Below the pieces are notes generated by a model that did no database searches, was not told the origin of the DNA, and was given only the letters and a program-made list of their open reading frames with translations. The position numbers and the translations under genes were made by a program. Positions 53,302 to 61,647 of a stretch of DNA of 64,000 nucleotides are shown piece by piece. Each line of letters opens with the position of its first letter. Position 1 is the stretch's first letter. The stretch is taken from assembly GCF_008905045.1 (NCBI RefSeq), contig NZ_VWMY01000009.1, forward strand, positions 55,063 to 119,062. The letters are read 5' to 3'. This DNA is from Streptomyces albicerus. GTDB taxonomy: Bacteria > Actinomycetota > Actinomycetes > Streptomycetales > Streptomycetaceae.

Positions 53302-54732
53302 GTGGGCGTGGTCCTGGATCTGGACGGGCGGGCGCACGCCCGGCAGCGGTGGGCGGCGCGGAGCGCCCTGGCGGCCGCCGGTCTCGCCGTGCTGCTGCCG
53401 CTCGGGTATGCCAGGGCCGCGAGCCTGCTGCTCGTCGCGGTCGGCGTGCTCGGTACGGCGGTCACCGTGGCCGCACTCTGGTGGGTGCTGACCATCCGAG
53501 GGCCCGCCCGGGCCGCGGCCGGGGTGCTGGCCCTCGTGACGCCCGCCGTCGTCGTCTGGTTCTTCGCCGCCGCGAACCTGCTGTGGGTCGTCGTCGTGTC
53601 CCTGGCACTGTGGGGTTGCGCCGTCTGGGCCGGGAAGTTCGCGCTCAGCACGACCAAGTCGCATGTCGTGCGCGTGCCCGAGTACCGGACTCCCGCTCCC
53701 ACCAGGCCCTTTCTCATCATGAACCCCCGCTCCGGGGGCGGGAAGGTCGAGCGGTTCGGGCTGCGGGAGAAGGCCGAGAAGCTCGGGGCGCGCGTCCATC
53801 TCCTCGACCCCGAGCGGCACGAGGACGTCACCGCGCTCGCCCGGCGGGCCGTCGCGGACGGGGCCGATCTGCTCGGTGTCGCGGGCGGGGACGGTACGCA
53901 GGCGCTCGTCGCCGCCGTCGCCGCGGAGCACGGGATGCCGTTCCTCGTCATCTCCGCGGGGACCCGGAACCACTTCGCCATGGACCTCGGGCTCGACCGG
54001 AACGACCCCGCCGCCGGCCTCGACGCGCTCACCGACGAAGGAGTCGAACTCCGCGTGGACCTCGGCTTCGCCGACACGCACCCCTTCGTCAACAACGCCT
54101 CGTTCGGGGCGTACGCGGCGGTCGTGCAGAGCCCCGCGTACCGGGACGACAAGGTGGGGACGACGCTGGAGCTGCTGCCGGAGCTGCTCACGCACCAGCG
54201 CGGGCCGCGGCTGACGGCCCGGATGGCGGGGACGGGCCAGGCGGGGGAGGCCGGCCAGGCGGGAGAGGCCGTCATCGACGCACCACAGGCCCTGCTCGTG
54301 AGCAACAACCCCTACCGCATGGACGATCCGGTGGGGCTCGGATACCGCGAGCGCCTGGAGTCCGGTGTGCTGGGCGTCCTCGGCGTCAAGGTCGAGGGAG
54401 CCGCCGAGGCCGCCGGGCTGGTGCTGGGGCTGCACTCCGCCGGGCTCACGGTGCTGACGGCCCGCGAGGTGGTCGTCGACGCCGACCGCTCCGAGATCGA
54501 GGTCGGCGTGGACGGCGAGGCCCTCGTCCTGCCCACGCCGGTACGGTGCCGCATCGAGCCGGGCGCGCTGCGCGTGCGCGTCCCGCGGAACCGGCCCGGC
54601 GTCCCGGAGACCATGCCGCCCATGGACTGGCGCCGGCTGCGCAAGCTCGCGGCGGCGGTGGGACGTACGGCACTTCCCAAGCACCCCGAACGCTGGACAC
54701 TGCCCAAGAACCGGACTCCTCCCAAGGACTGA
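53302..54732 (+). CDS. Diacylglycerol/sphingosine-kinase-like lipid kinase with N-terminal membrane region
   Basis: A 476-residue protein. Three hydrophobic helices occupy residues about 18-112. The DAGK catalytic domain follows: PFLIMNPRSGGGKVERFG (nucleotide-site start), GVAGGDGTQALVAA (GGDGT motif) and ISAGTRNHFAMDLGLDR. The C-terminal beta domain has EVGVDGEALVLPTPV. It should phosphorylate a membrane lipid with ATP. GTG 53302 has GGAGG only 2 bases away; GTG 53308 gives better spacing. A short Gly/Glu/Ala repeat (GQAGEAGQAGEA) interrupts the domain. It lies between two kinase genes, perhaps in the same unit as kinase 6. Confidence 0.88.
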   Translation: MGVVLDLDGRAHARQRWAARSALAAAGLAVLLPLGYARAASLLLVAVGVLGTAVTVAALWWVLTIRGPARAAAGVLALVTPAVVVWFFAAANLLWVVVVSLALWGCAVWAGKFALSTTKSHVVRVPEYRTPAPTRPFLIMNPRSGGGKVERFGLREKAEKLGARVHLLDPERHEDVTALARRAVADGADLLGVAGGDGTQALVAAVAAEHGMPFLVISAGTRNHFAMDLGLDRNDPAAGLDALTDEGVELRVDLGFADTHPFVNNASFGAYAAVVQSPAYRDDKVGTTLELLPELLTHQRGPRLTARMAGTGQAGEAGQAGEAVIDAPQALLVSNNPYRMDDPVGLGYRERLESGVLGVLGVKVEGAAEAAGLVLGLHSAGLTVLTAREVVVDADRSEIEVGVDGEALVLPTPVRCRIEPGALRVRVPRNRPGVPETMPPMDWRRLRKLAAAVGRTALPKHPERWTLPKNRTPPKD

Positions 54733-54749
54733 CGCCCAGGACCGGCCCC

Positions 54750-54809
54750 AAGAACTGACGTCGACCCCCAAGAACTGACGTCGACAAGTAAGGACTGACG
54801 TCGACAAGT
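54750..54809 (+). repeat. Three 20-base iterons upstream of kinase 6
   Basis: Units at 54750-54769, 54770-54789 and 54790-54809 all contain ACTGACGTCGAC; a decayed fourth unit overlaps the stop of the lipid-kinase gene (54724 on). Each holds the palindrome GACGTC. They end 27 bp before the kinase 6 ATG, so they could be repeated regulator sites. Confidence 0.85.
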
Positions 54810-54836
54810 TCCGACTCCGCACGGTACTGATGGGAC

Positions 54837-56657
54837 ATGAGCGATGACGGGGGGCGGTTGATCGGTGGTCGCTACCGGCTGACCGAGCGCATCGGTTCCG
54901 GCGGCATGGGCACCGTATGGCGGGCCGTGGACGAACTCGTGGAGCGGGAGGTCGCCGTCAAGGAGCCACGCCTGCCCGGCGATCCGCAGGACGCGGCCCA
55001 CCAGCGCGCGTACAACCGGCTGCACCGGGAGGCGCGGGCCGCCGCGCGCGTGGACCACCCGGGAGCCGTCGCGATCCATGACGTGGTCGTGGAGGACGGA
55101 CTCCCCTGGATCGTCATGGAGTTGATCCGCGGCGAGTCCCTCCACGAGGTGCTGCAGCGCGGCGCGCTCCCGCCCGCCGAGTCCGCGCGGATCGGCCTCG
55201 CCGTCGTCGGCGCCCTGAAGGCCGCGCACGCGAAGGGCATCGTGCACCGTGACGTGAAGCCCGCCAACGTGCTCCTCGGACAGCACGGCCGCGTCGTGCT
55301 CACCGACTTCGGCATCGCGCACATCCAGGGCGAGGAATCCCTCACGATGAGCGGGGAGTTCGTGGGCTCCCTCGAGTTCATCGCCCCCGAGCGGATGTCC
55401 GGCCGCGGCGCCGGACCGGCCGCGGACCTGTGGTCCCTCGGCGTCTGCCTGTACGCGGCGGTCGAGGGCTGGTCCCCGTTCCGCCGTACGACGCTGGAGT
55501 CCACCCTCGCCGCGATCCTGTCCGCCGAGCCGCCGGAACCCAGGCAGGCGGGGCCCCTCGGACCGCTGATCGTACGGCTCTTGGCGAAGGACCCCGCCGA
55601 GAGACCGGACGCGGAGGAGGTCACATCGGCGCTGGAGGCGGTGGCCGAGGGATGGCCGGCGCCGCGGGGCGACCTGACGCTCCCACAAGACGCGTCCCTG
55701 CTCCGGGAGTTCGCGGACGACGCGGGGACGGTACATCTCAGTCGGCCCTCCAAATCGGATGAGGCGCCCGACAAGCCGGAGGCGCCCGCCCCGGTCAAGG
55801 CGGCCGATGGGCCGGAGCCGCCCACCTCGCAGGAGCCGCCCACCTCGGAGGAGACCTCGGCCCCGGAGGAGACCCCGGCCCCGGCGAAACCCCCGGCTTC
55901 GGAGGAGACCCCCGACGCGCGGCAGACGTCCACCTCGTCTCAGCTGCCCACCCCGCTGGACGCGCCCACCCCGCCGGACGCCCGCGCCCCGTCGGCGGAC
56001 ACCCAGCCCCATGCCGTACCCACCAAGCGCAAGCGCTCCACCGCCCGCCTGGTCGCGGGCACCCTCGCCGGAGCCCTCCTCATAGCGGGCGGCGTCTGGC
56101 TCGGCATCTCGCTCACCGACGACGACAGCACAGCCGTCGCAGGAAGCGATCCGTCGGCGCCCACGACGGCGGGCCAGAACTCAACCTCCCCCAAGGACAG
56201 TTGGATCGCCCACGAGGAGAAGGACCTGAACGCCGTCCTCTCCCTCCCCAGACAGTACGTACGCTTCCACGAGCAGGGCGGCGCCGACGACCAGCCCCGG
56301 ATGGCGATCTACGACAACGACGACGTCATCCAGGTCCGGCTCACCCAGTGGGACAAGGCACCGCGCTCACCGATGGGCCAGGCGAAGGACTCGGCCGACA
56401 CCTGGGCGGGATACGGGGAGTCGAACACGCAGTACACGAACACGTCCTTCCACGGGAACGAGGCCGTGCTCGTCGACACCACCTACGACACCGAGGGCAC
56501 GCTGATCCGCGTCATGGAGTTGATGATCCTCACCGACGACAGCCGGCTCTACGAGCTGCGGGTGGACATGCCGAAGGGGACGGCGGACGAGAAACGGGGC
56601 ACGGCGGTGTTCAAGGGGGCGCGTGACCGACTCGAGATCGGAGGAGTGCGGCAGTAG
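54837..56657 (+). CDS. Receptor-type Ser/Thr protein kinase 6
   Basis: A 606-residue kinase with GSGGMGTV, VAVKEPRLP, HRDVKPANVLL and LTDFGIAHIQG. A 100-residue Pro/Glu/Thr/Ser-rich part with PPTSEETSAPEETPA-type repeats follows. The membrane helix is at about 406-425 (LVAGTLAGALLIAGGVWLGI) and the outer domain at about 455-606. The outer domain is related to, but diverged from, those of kinases 1 and 3. The ribosome site is weak (GGGAC next to ATG), suggesting a leaderless or coupled start. Three 20-base iterons lie just upstream. Confidence 0.92.
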   Translation: MSDDGGRLIGGRYRLTERIGSGGMGTVWRAVDELVEREVAVKEPRLPGDPQDAAHQRAYNRLHREARAAARVDHPGAVAIHDVVVEDGLPWIVMELIRGESLHEVLQRGALPPAESARIGLAVVGALKAAHAKGIVHRDVKPANVLLGQHGRVVLTDFGIAHIQGEESLTMSGEFVGSLEFIAPERMSGRGAGPAADLWSLGVCLYAAVEGWSPFRRTTLESTLAAILSAEPPEPRQAGPLGPLIVRLLAKDPAERPDAEEVTSALEAVAEGWPAPRGDLTLPQDASLLREFADDAGTVHLSRPSKSDEAPDKPEAPAPVKAADGPEPPTSQEPPTSEETSAPEETPAPAKPPASEETPDARQTSTSSQLPTPLDAPTPPDARAPSADTQPHAVPTKRKRSTARLVAGTLAGALLIAGGVWLGISLTDDDSTAVAGSDPSAPTTAGQNSTSPKDSWIAHEEKDLNAVLSLPRQYVRFHEQGGADDQPRMAIYDNDDVIQVRLTQWDKAPRSPMGQAKDSADTWAGYGESNTQYTNTSFHGNEAVLVDTTYDTEGTLIRVMELMILTDDSRLYELRVDMPKGTADEKRGTAVFKGARDRLEIGGVRQ

Positions 56658-56816
56658 TCCCCGCGCTCCGATTTTTCGGCCGGCTCCTGATCGTCGCCGG
56701 ACAACCCCCTGATCAGGCCGTTCATTGCCAGTGATCACTGGCGCCATGTGTGTACTCGGTGAAACCCTATTACCGACGGGTACCCAAAGCGCCCGGCCGG
56801 GCATACCCTGCGGCTC

Positions 56817-58442
56817 ATGACGGACTCGCAGGCCCCGGCACAGGCCCCGGAAAAGACAGGCACCAACCCCCTCGCGCCCGCCCCCGAGGGCGCCCGCACA
56901 GCTGCTGACGTGGTCACGCCGGAGCTGATCGCCCAGCTCACCAAGGGCGTCGTCGGCTCGGGCCGCACCGCCAACCACACGCCGTTCACCGGCGAGAAGC
57001 TGGCCGACCTGCCCGAGTCCACCCCCGAGGACGTGGCACAGGCCTACGAGCGGGCCCGCGCCGCCCAGTCCGTCTGGGCCCAGACCCCCGTCAGGCAGCG
57101 CGCCGCCGTGCTCCTCCGCTTCCACGACCTGGTGCTCGCCCGCCAGGCCGAGGTGCTGGACCTGATCCAGCTGGAGACCGGCAAGGCCCGCCTGCACGCC
57201 CACGAGGAGGTCCAGGCCGTCGCCGTGGCGGCCCGCCACTACGGCCGCAGGGCCCCCTCCTACCTCAAGCCCAAGCGGCACGCGGGCGCCATGCCGACCC
57301 TCACCAAGGTCACCGAACTGCGCCACCCCCGAGGCGTCGTCGGTCAGATCGCCCCCTGGAACTACCCGCTGGAACTCTCCGTCGGCGACGCGCTCCCCGC
57401 CTTCGTCGCCGGCAACGCCGTCGTGATGAAGCCCGACACCGAGACCTGCCTCACCGCCCTCTGGGCTCGTGACCTGCTGATCGAGGCGGGCCTGCCGGCC
57501 GATGTCTTCCAGGTCGTCCTCGGCGAGGGTCCGGTCGTCGGCCCGGAGGTCGTCAAGCACGCCGACTACGTCTCCTTCACCGGCTCCACCCGTACGGGCC
57601 GCGAGGTCGCGCAGGGAGCGGCGGCCCGTCTGGTCGGCGTCTCGCTCGAACTCGGCGGCAAGAACGCCATGCTGGTCCTGGAGGACGCCGACGTCGACAA
57701 GGCGGCGGCCGGCGCGGTCCGCGCCTGCTTCTCGTCCGCCGGTCAACTGTGCATCTCCATCGAGCGTTTGTACGTCCACGAGTCGATCGCGGACGCCTTC
57801 GTGGCGCGGTTCGCCGCCCGTACGAAGGCGATGCGGCTCGGCAAGTCCCTCGCGTACGGCGCCGAGATGGGCTCACTGGTCGGCGAACGCCAGCTGGAGA
57901 CAGTCACCCGGCACGTCGAGGAGGCAGTCGCCAAGGGCGCCAAGCTCGTCGCGGGCGGCGTCGCACGCCCGGACATCGGCCCGTACTTCTTCGAGCCCAC
58001 CATCCTCGACGGCGTCGAGGCGCCGATGGCCGTCTGCAACGAGGAGACCTTCGGCCCGGTCGTCTCCGTCTACCGCTTCAAGGACGAGGACGAGGCGGTC
58101 GCACTCGCCAACTCCACGGCGTACGGCCTCAACTCGTCGGTCTGGACGAAGGACGGCCGACGCGGCGCCGAGGTCGCGGCCCGGCTGCGCACCGGCACGG
58201 TCAACGTCAACGAGGGCTACGCGCCCGCGTACGGCAGCGTCCAGTCCCCGATGGGCGGCATGAAGGACTCCGGCCTCGGCCGCCGCCACGGCTCCGAGGG
58301 CATCCTCAAGTACACCGAGGCCCAGACGGTGGCCCAGCAGCGACTGCTCCCGATGGCCCCGTCCCTGGGCATGGACGACGAGAGCTACGCGAAGTTCATG
58401 AGCCGAAGCCTGCGGCTCATGAAGGCATTCCGGTTCCGGTAG
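56817..58442 (+). CDS. gabD2: Succinate-semialdehyde dehydrogenase (NADP-type)
   Basis: A 541-residue aldehyde dehydrogenase of the GabD2 type, oxidising succinic semialdehyde to succinate. VVGQIAPWNYPLELS is the nucleotide-fold entrance, VVMKPDTETCLT the cofactor Lys, SLELGGKNAML the general-base Glu and FSSAGQLCISIERLYV the catalytic Cys. The N-terminus has a 35-residue Ala/Pro-rich extension. TACCCT lies 8 bases before the ATG, suggesting a leaderless mRNA. Substrate choice among semialdehydes rests on family similarity. Repeat copy E begins at its stop codon. Confidence 0.88.
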   Translation: MTDSQAPAQAPEKTGTNPLAPAPEGARTAADVVTPELIAQLTKGVVGSGRTANHTPFTGEKLADLPESTPEDVAQAYERARAAQSVWAQTPVRQRAAVLLRFHDLVLARQAEVLDLIQLETGKARLHAHEEVQAVAVAARHYGRRAPSYLKPKRHAGAMPTLTKVTELRHPRGVVGQIAPWNYPLELSVGDALPAFVAGNAVVMKPDTETCLTALWARDLLIEAGLPADVFQVVLGEGPVVGPEVVKHADYVSFTGSTRTGREVAQGAAARLVGVSLELGGKNAMLVLEDADVDKAAAGAVRACFSSAGQLCISIERLYVHESIADAFVARFAARTKAMRLGKSLAYGAEMGSLVGERQLETVTRHVEEAVAKGAKLVAGGVARPDIGPYFFEPTILDGVEAPMAVCNEETFGPVVSVYRFKDEDEAVALANSTAYGLNSSVWTKDGRRGAEVAARLRTGTVNVNEGYAPAYGSVQSPMGGMKDSGLGRRHGSEGILKYTEAQTVAQQRLLPMAPSLGMDDESYAKFMSRSLRLMKAFRFR

Positions 58443-58496
58443 GCGCCCCGTCAGGGGCGCGGGGAACTGCGCGAGCAACCACAGACGGCCCGCAGC
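58443..58496 (+). repeat. Dispersed intergenic repeat, copy E
   Basis: A GCGCCCC-GTCA-GGGGCGC hairpin followed by GGGGAACTGCGCGAGCAACC and a CGGCCCGCAGC end. It fills the gap between the dehydrogenase and oxidoreductase genes; the latter's GAGGAG ribosome site abuts it. Confidence 0.85.
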
Positions 58497-58507
58497 GAGG
58501 AGACCAC

Positions 58508-60292
58508 GTGCGGCAGCAAGACGCGTCCTACGACTACGACGTCATCGTGGTCGGCTCGGGCTTCGGCGGCTCGGTAACCGCCCTACGCCTCACCGAGAAG
58601 GGCTACCGCGTAGGCGTCCTGGAAGCCGGCCGCCGCTTCACACGCGAAACCCTCCCCAAAAACTCCTGGGACCTGAAGAACTACCTATGGGCTCCCAAGC
58701 TCAACATGTACGGCATCCAGCGCATCCACCTCCTCGGCAACGTCATGGTGCTCGCGGGCGCAGGCGTAGGCGGCGGCTCCCTCAACTACGCCAACACCCT
58801 CTACGTACCGCCGAAGCCGTTCTTCGAGGACCCGCAGTGGCGTGACATCACCGATTGGCAGGAGGAGCTGGCGCCGTACTACGACCAGGCGCGGCGCATG
58901 CTCGGCGTACGGCTCAACCCGACGATGACCCCGTCCGACGTACACCTCAAGGCGGCCGCCGAGCGGATGGGCGTCGGCGACAGCTTCCACATGGCGCCGG
59001 TCGGCGTGTTCTTCGGGGACGGCGAGGACGCCGACGGCTCGGCGAAGGCCAACCCCGGCGAGCAGGTGCCGGACCCGTACTTCGGCGGCGCGGGCCCCGC
59101 CCGCAAGGCCTGCAACGAGTGCGGCGAGTGCATGACCGGCTGCCGGCACGGCGCGAAGAACACCCTCAACGAGAACTACCTCTACCTCGCCGAGAAGGCG
59201 GGCGCCGTCGTCCACCCGATGACGACCGTCGTGTCCGTCACGGACGACTCGCAGGGCGGGTACGCCGTGGCGACGCTCCCGACAGAACAGAAGCGGAAGG
59301 GCGAGGGCAGTACCTTCAAGGCCCGCCGGGTCGTCATCGCCGCCGGTACGTACGGCACGCAGACCCTGCTGCACCGTATGAAGGCGGGCGGCCAGCTCCC
59401 GTACATCTCGAACAAGCTGGGCGAGCTGACCCGTACCAACTCCGAGGCGCTGGTCGGCGCGCAGACCGACAACCGCCGTTACCGCAAGGTCACCGGCGAG
59501 GCGAGGGTCGATTTCACGCGCGGGGTCGCGATCACGTCCTCCATCCACCCGGACGAGAACACCCACATAGAGCCCGTCCGCTACGGCAAGGGCTCGAACT
59601 CGATGGGCGGCCTGTCCATCCTCCAAGTCCCTTATGCGGAAGGCTCGTCGAGGGTCCCGGGCTGGCTGGCCCATTCGGTGAAGCACCCGCTCCTCGTGGC
59701 CCGCTCGCTCTCCAACCGCCGCTGGTCGGAGCGGACCATCATCGGCCTGGTGATGCAGTCCCTCGACAACTCCCTGACGACCTTCCTGAAGCCGAAGGGC
59801 GCGGGCAAGGGCCTGTTGACGGCAAGGCAGGGCCACGGCGCCCCCAACCCCAAGCAGATCAAGGCCGCTTCGGAGGCCGCCTCCGCGATCGCCGCGGACA
59901 TCAACGGCTTCGCGGGCTCGAACGTCGGCGAGCTGATGGGCACCCCGCTCACCGCCCACTTCCTGGGCGGCTGCCCGATCGGCGCGTCCGCCGACGAGGG
60001 CGTCATCGACCCGTACCACCGGCTGTACGGGCACCCGGGCATCTCGGTGGTGGACGGCGCCGCGGTCTCGGCGAACCTGGGCGTCAACCCTTCGCTCACG
60101 ATCACCGCGCAGGCCGAGCGCGCGATGTCGTACTGGCCCAACAAGGGCGAGACGGACCCGCGTCCGGCGCCGGGAGCCGCGTACGAGCGTCTGAAGCCCG
60201 TCGAGCCCCACTCCCCGGCCGTCCCCGCGGACGCCTTCGGCGCGCTGAGACTGCCGTTCCTGGGGATGCCGACGGTGCCGCCGAAGAAGTAA
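58508..60292 (+). CDS. GMC-family FAD oxidoreductase, ChoD (cholesterol-oxidase)-like
   Basis: A 594-residue flavoprotein. The FAD fold starts DVIVVGSGFGGSVTALRL; GAGVGGGSLNYANTLYVPP follows. A Cys cluster ACNECGECMTGCRHGAKNTL (C-x2-C-x2-C-x3-C) typical of the ChoD-like subgroup comes next. GMC C-terminal segments are HFLGGCPIGASADEGVID and SVVDGAAVSANLGVNPSLTI. In mycobacteria choD follows guaB3 directly; here it lies 22 kb further on. It may act on a sterol-like or other alcohol; the substrate is not visible. GTG 58508 is preceded by GAGGAG. The four Cys may bind an iron-sulfur cluster, which is inference. Confidence 0.88.
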   Translation: MRQQDASYDYDVIVVGSGFGGSVTALRLTEKGYRVGVLEAGRRFTRETLPKNSWDLKNYLWAPKLNMYGIQRIHLLGNVMVLAGAGVGGGSLNYANTLYVPPKPFFEDPQWRDITDWQEELAPYYDQARRMLGVRLNPTMTPSDVHLKAAAERMGVGDSFHMAPVGVFFGDGEDADGSAKANPGEQVPDPYFGGAGPARKACNECGECMTGCRHGAKNTLNENYLYLAEKAGAVVHPMTTVVSVTDDSQGGYAVATLPTEQKRKGEGSTFKARRVVIAAGTYGTQTLLHRMKAGGQLPYISNKLGELTRTNSEALVGAQTDNRRYRKVTGEARVDFTRGVAITSSIHPDENTHIEPVRYGKGSNSMGGLSILQVPYAEGSSRVPGWLAHSVKHPLLVARSLSNRRWSERTIIGLVMQSLDNSLTTFLKPKGAGKGLLTARQGHGAPNPKQIKAASEAASAIAADINGFAGSNVGELMGTPLTAHFLGGCPIGASADEGVIDPYHRLYGHPGISVVDGAAVSANLGVNPSLTITAQAERAMSYWPNKGETDPRPAPGAAYERLKPVEPHSPAVPADAFGALRLPFLGMPTVPPKK

Positions 60293-60295
60293 CCC

Positions 60296-60339
60296 CGGGA
60301 AAGCCACCGGGAAAATCACCAGGAAAGTCACCGGGAACG
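60296..60339 (+). repeat. Short tandem repeat after the oxidoreductase gene
   Basis: CCGGGAAA-like units repeat every 12-14 bases (CCGGGAAAGCCA, CCGGGAAAATCA, CCAGGAAAGTCA, CCGGGAACGA). Likely slippage in an intergenic tail; no function proposed. Confidence 0.6.
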
Positions 60340-60340
60340 A

Positions 60341-60378
60341 CGAAGGACCTGCACCCCCCTCCGAGCGCAGGTCCTTCG
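60341..60378. terminator. Bidirectional terminator
   Basis: A perfect 12-bp stem CGAAGGACCTGC/GCAGGTCCTTCG with a 14-base loop between the convergent oxidoreductase and surface-protein genes. Confidence 0.85.
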
Positions 60379-60427
60379 TCGCTTGCGTGAAGCGTTGGTC
60401 GCGTGAAGCGGTTACGCCCTACGCGTC

Positions 60428-61396
60428 TTAAACCTCGGCCCCGGCCTTCCGGCGGCGCACGACGAACACCGCACCGGCACCGGCCGCGATGGCGAGACCG
60501 CCGACGAGACCGATGGTCGGCAGGGCGGAGCTGGAGCCGGTCTCGGCGAGGCTGCCGTCGACCTGCGGAGTGTTGCTCTTGTCCGGCTTCTGGTCCGAGA
60601 CCGGAGCCTTGCCGCCTTCCTGCGGCTTGGTGCCGTCGGTGTCCGTACCCGCGGCGACGATCTGGAACTTGTACGCGACCTCACCGAAGCCGGTGCACTC
60701 CGCGTCGTTGTCACCGTAGATCGTCGCGCCGAGCGAGAAGCCCGCGCCGACCGGGGCGCTGGACTTCACGTTGATGCGCAGCGGGACGTTGACCTCGTAG
60801 TCGGGCTTGAGCTCGTCGGTGTAGCCGACGAAGCCGACCGCGTAACCCTCCTCGTCGAGGTTCTCCCAGATCTTGGCGTCCGGGTTCCAGGCCTGGAGCT
60901 GAACCTGCTTGCTCTTGAAGAGGTCCGCGCCGTCCACGTCGGAGGAGGCGCCGGCGAGGAAGTCGAGGTCCTGGAGCGTCGAGTCCGAGGAGTTGAGGAC
61001 GTTCAGCGAGAACTTGTGCCAGCCGCTGCCCACGGCGATCTTGCCGGGCAGGCCGGTGATGCTGACGTCGACCTTGGTGTCCTCGCACAAGGACGGCTCC
61101 GGCTCCGGGGTCTCCGACGCGGACGCGGAGGTGCTCGGCGCCGGGCTGGACTCGGAAGCGGACGCGCTCGGGGACGGCGCCGACGCGCTCGGCGACGCGG
61201 GCGCGGAGGTGCTCGGCGTGGGAGCGGACGAACTCGCCGACTCGGACACGGACGGAGACGGGCTCGCCGACGTCGAAGTGGACGGGCTCGGGGTTGCGGA
61301 CGGGTCCGTCGCGAAGGCGGCCGGAGCCGACAGCAGTGCGAGCGGGGCTATGACTGCCGTCGTGGCCGCAGCGGCCATGACACGGCGAAGCTTCAT
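60428..61396 (-). CDS. Sortase-anchored surface protein with LAETG signal
   Basis: A 322-residue secreted protein with a signal peptide (about 1-29, ending AFA-T). A Ser/Ala/Pro/Thr-rich stalk (about 30-105) and one globular domain (about 105-255) with two Cys (LCEDTKVDVSI, ECTGFGEV) follow. The tail holds LAETG, a hydrophobic helix and RRRKAGAEV, a class E sortase signal. ATG 61396 has GAGG 6 bases upstream; further upstream frame is not coding-like. It is unrelated in its globular domain to the proteins at 7.8-12 kb. Function unknown; probably a cell-wall display protein. Confidence 0.87.
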   Translation of the reverse strand: MKLRRVMAAAATTAVIAPLALLSAPAAFATDPSATPSPSTSTSASPSPSVSESASSSAPTPSTSAPASPSASAPSPSASASESSPAPSTSASASETPEPEPSLCEDTKVDVSITGLPGKIAVGSGWHKFSLNVLNSSDSTLQDLDFLAGASSDVDGADLFKSKQVQLQAWNPDAKIWENLDEEGYAVGFVGYTDELKPDYEVNVPLRINVKSSAPVGAGFSLGATIYGDNDAECTGFGEVAYKFQIVAAGTDTDGTKPQEGGKAPVSDQKPDKSNTPQVDGSLAETGSSSALPTIGLVGGLAIAAGAGAVFVVRRRKAGAEV

Positions 61397-61647
61397 GAAG
61401 ACCTCGGTAAGTCCGGTGTGCCGCAACATCGCGGCACGAGAATTTGGGAGGCCTCCGCGTGGCGGTCGCGGGAAAGGCCGTTGGTTCCGCAAGTGAGACC
61501 TGTGACCCCTGTGAAGGGTTGTCCTCGAACTCACAGAATTCTTATGTGGGCTGGGTCACATCCTGGCTCGACTTGTGAACTTCCTTGCCCACGCCTTAGA
61601 ACTGACCCTCGTTCGACTGTCGATCGTGGGGGAGAGGCGCGAGCGCC

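Noticed and set aside
41518..56657. PASTA-type sensor domains in the kinases
   Set aside because: The outer domains start GFxLxxPxGW and lack the repeated PASTA pattern, so these are not PknB orthologues.
60296..60339. Short regularly spaced repeats considered as a CRISPR array
   Set aside because: Units are only about 12 bases without unique spacers, and no cas genes lie nearby.
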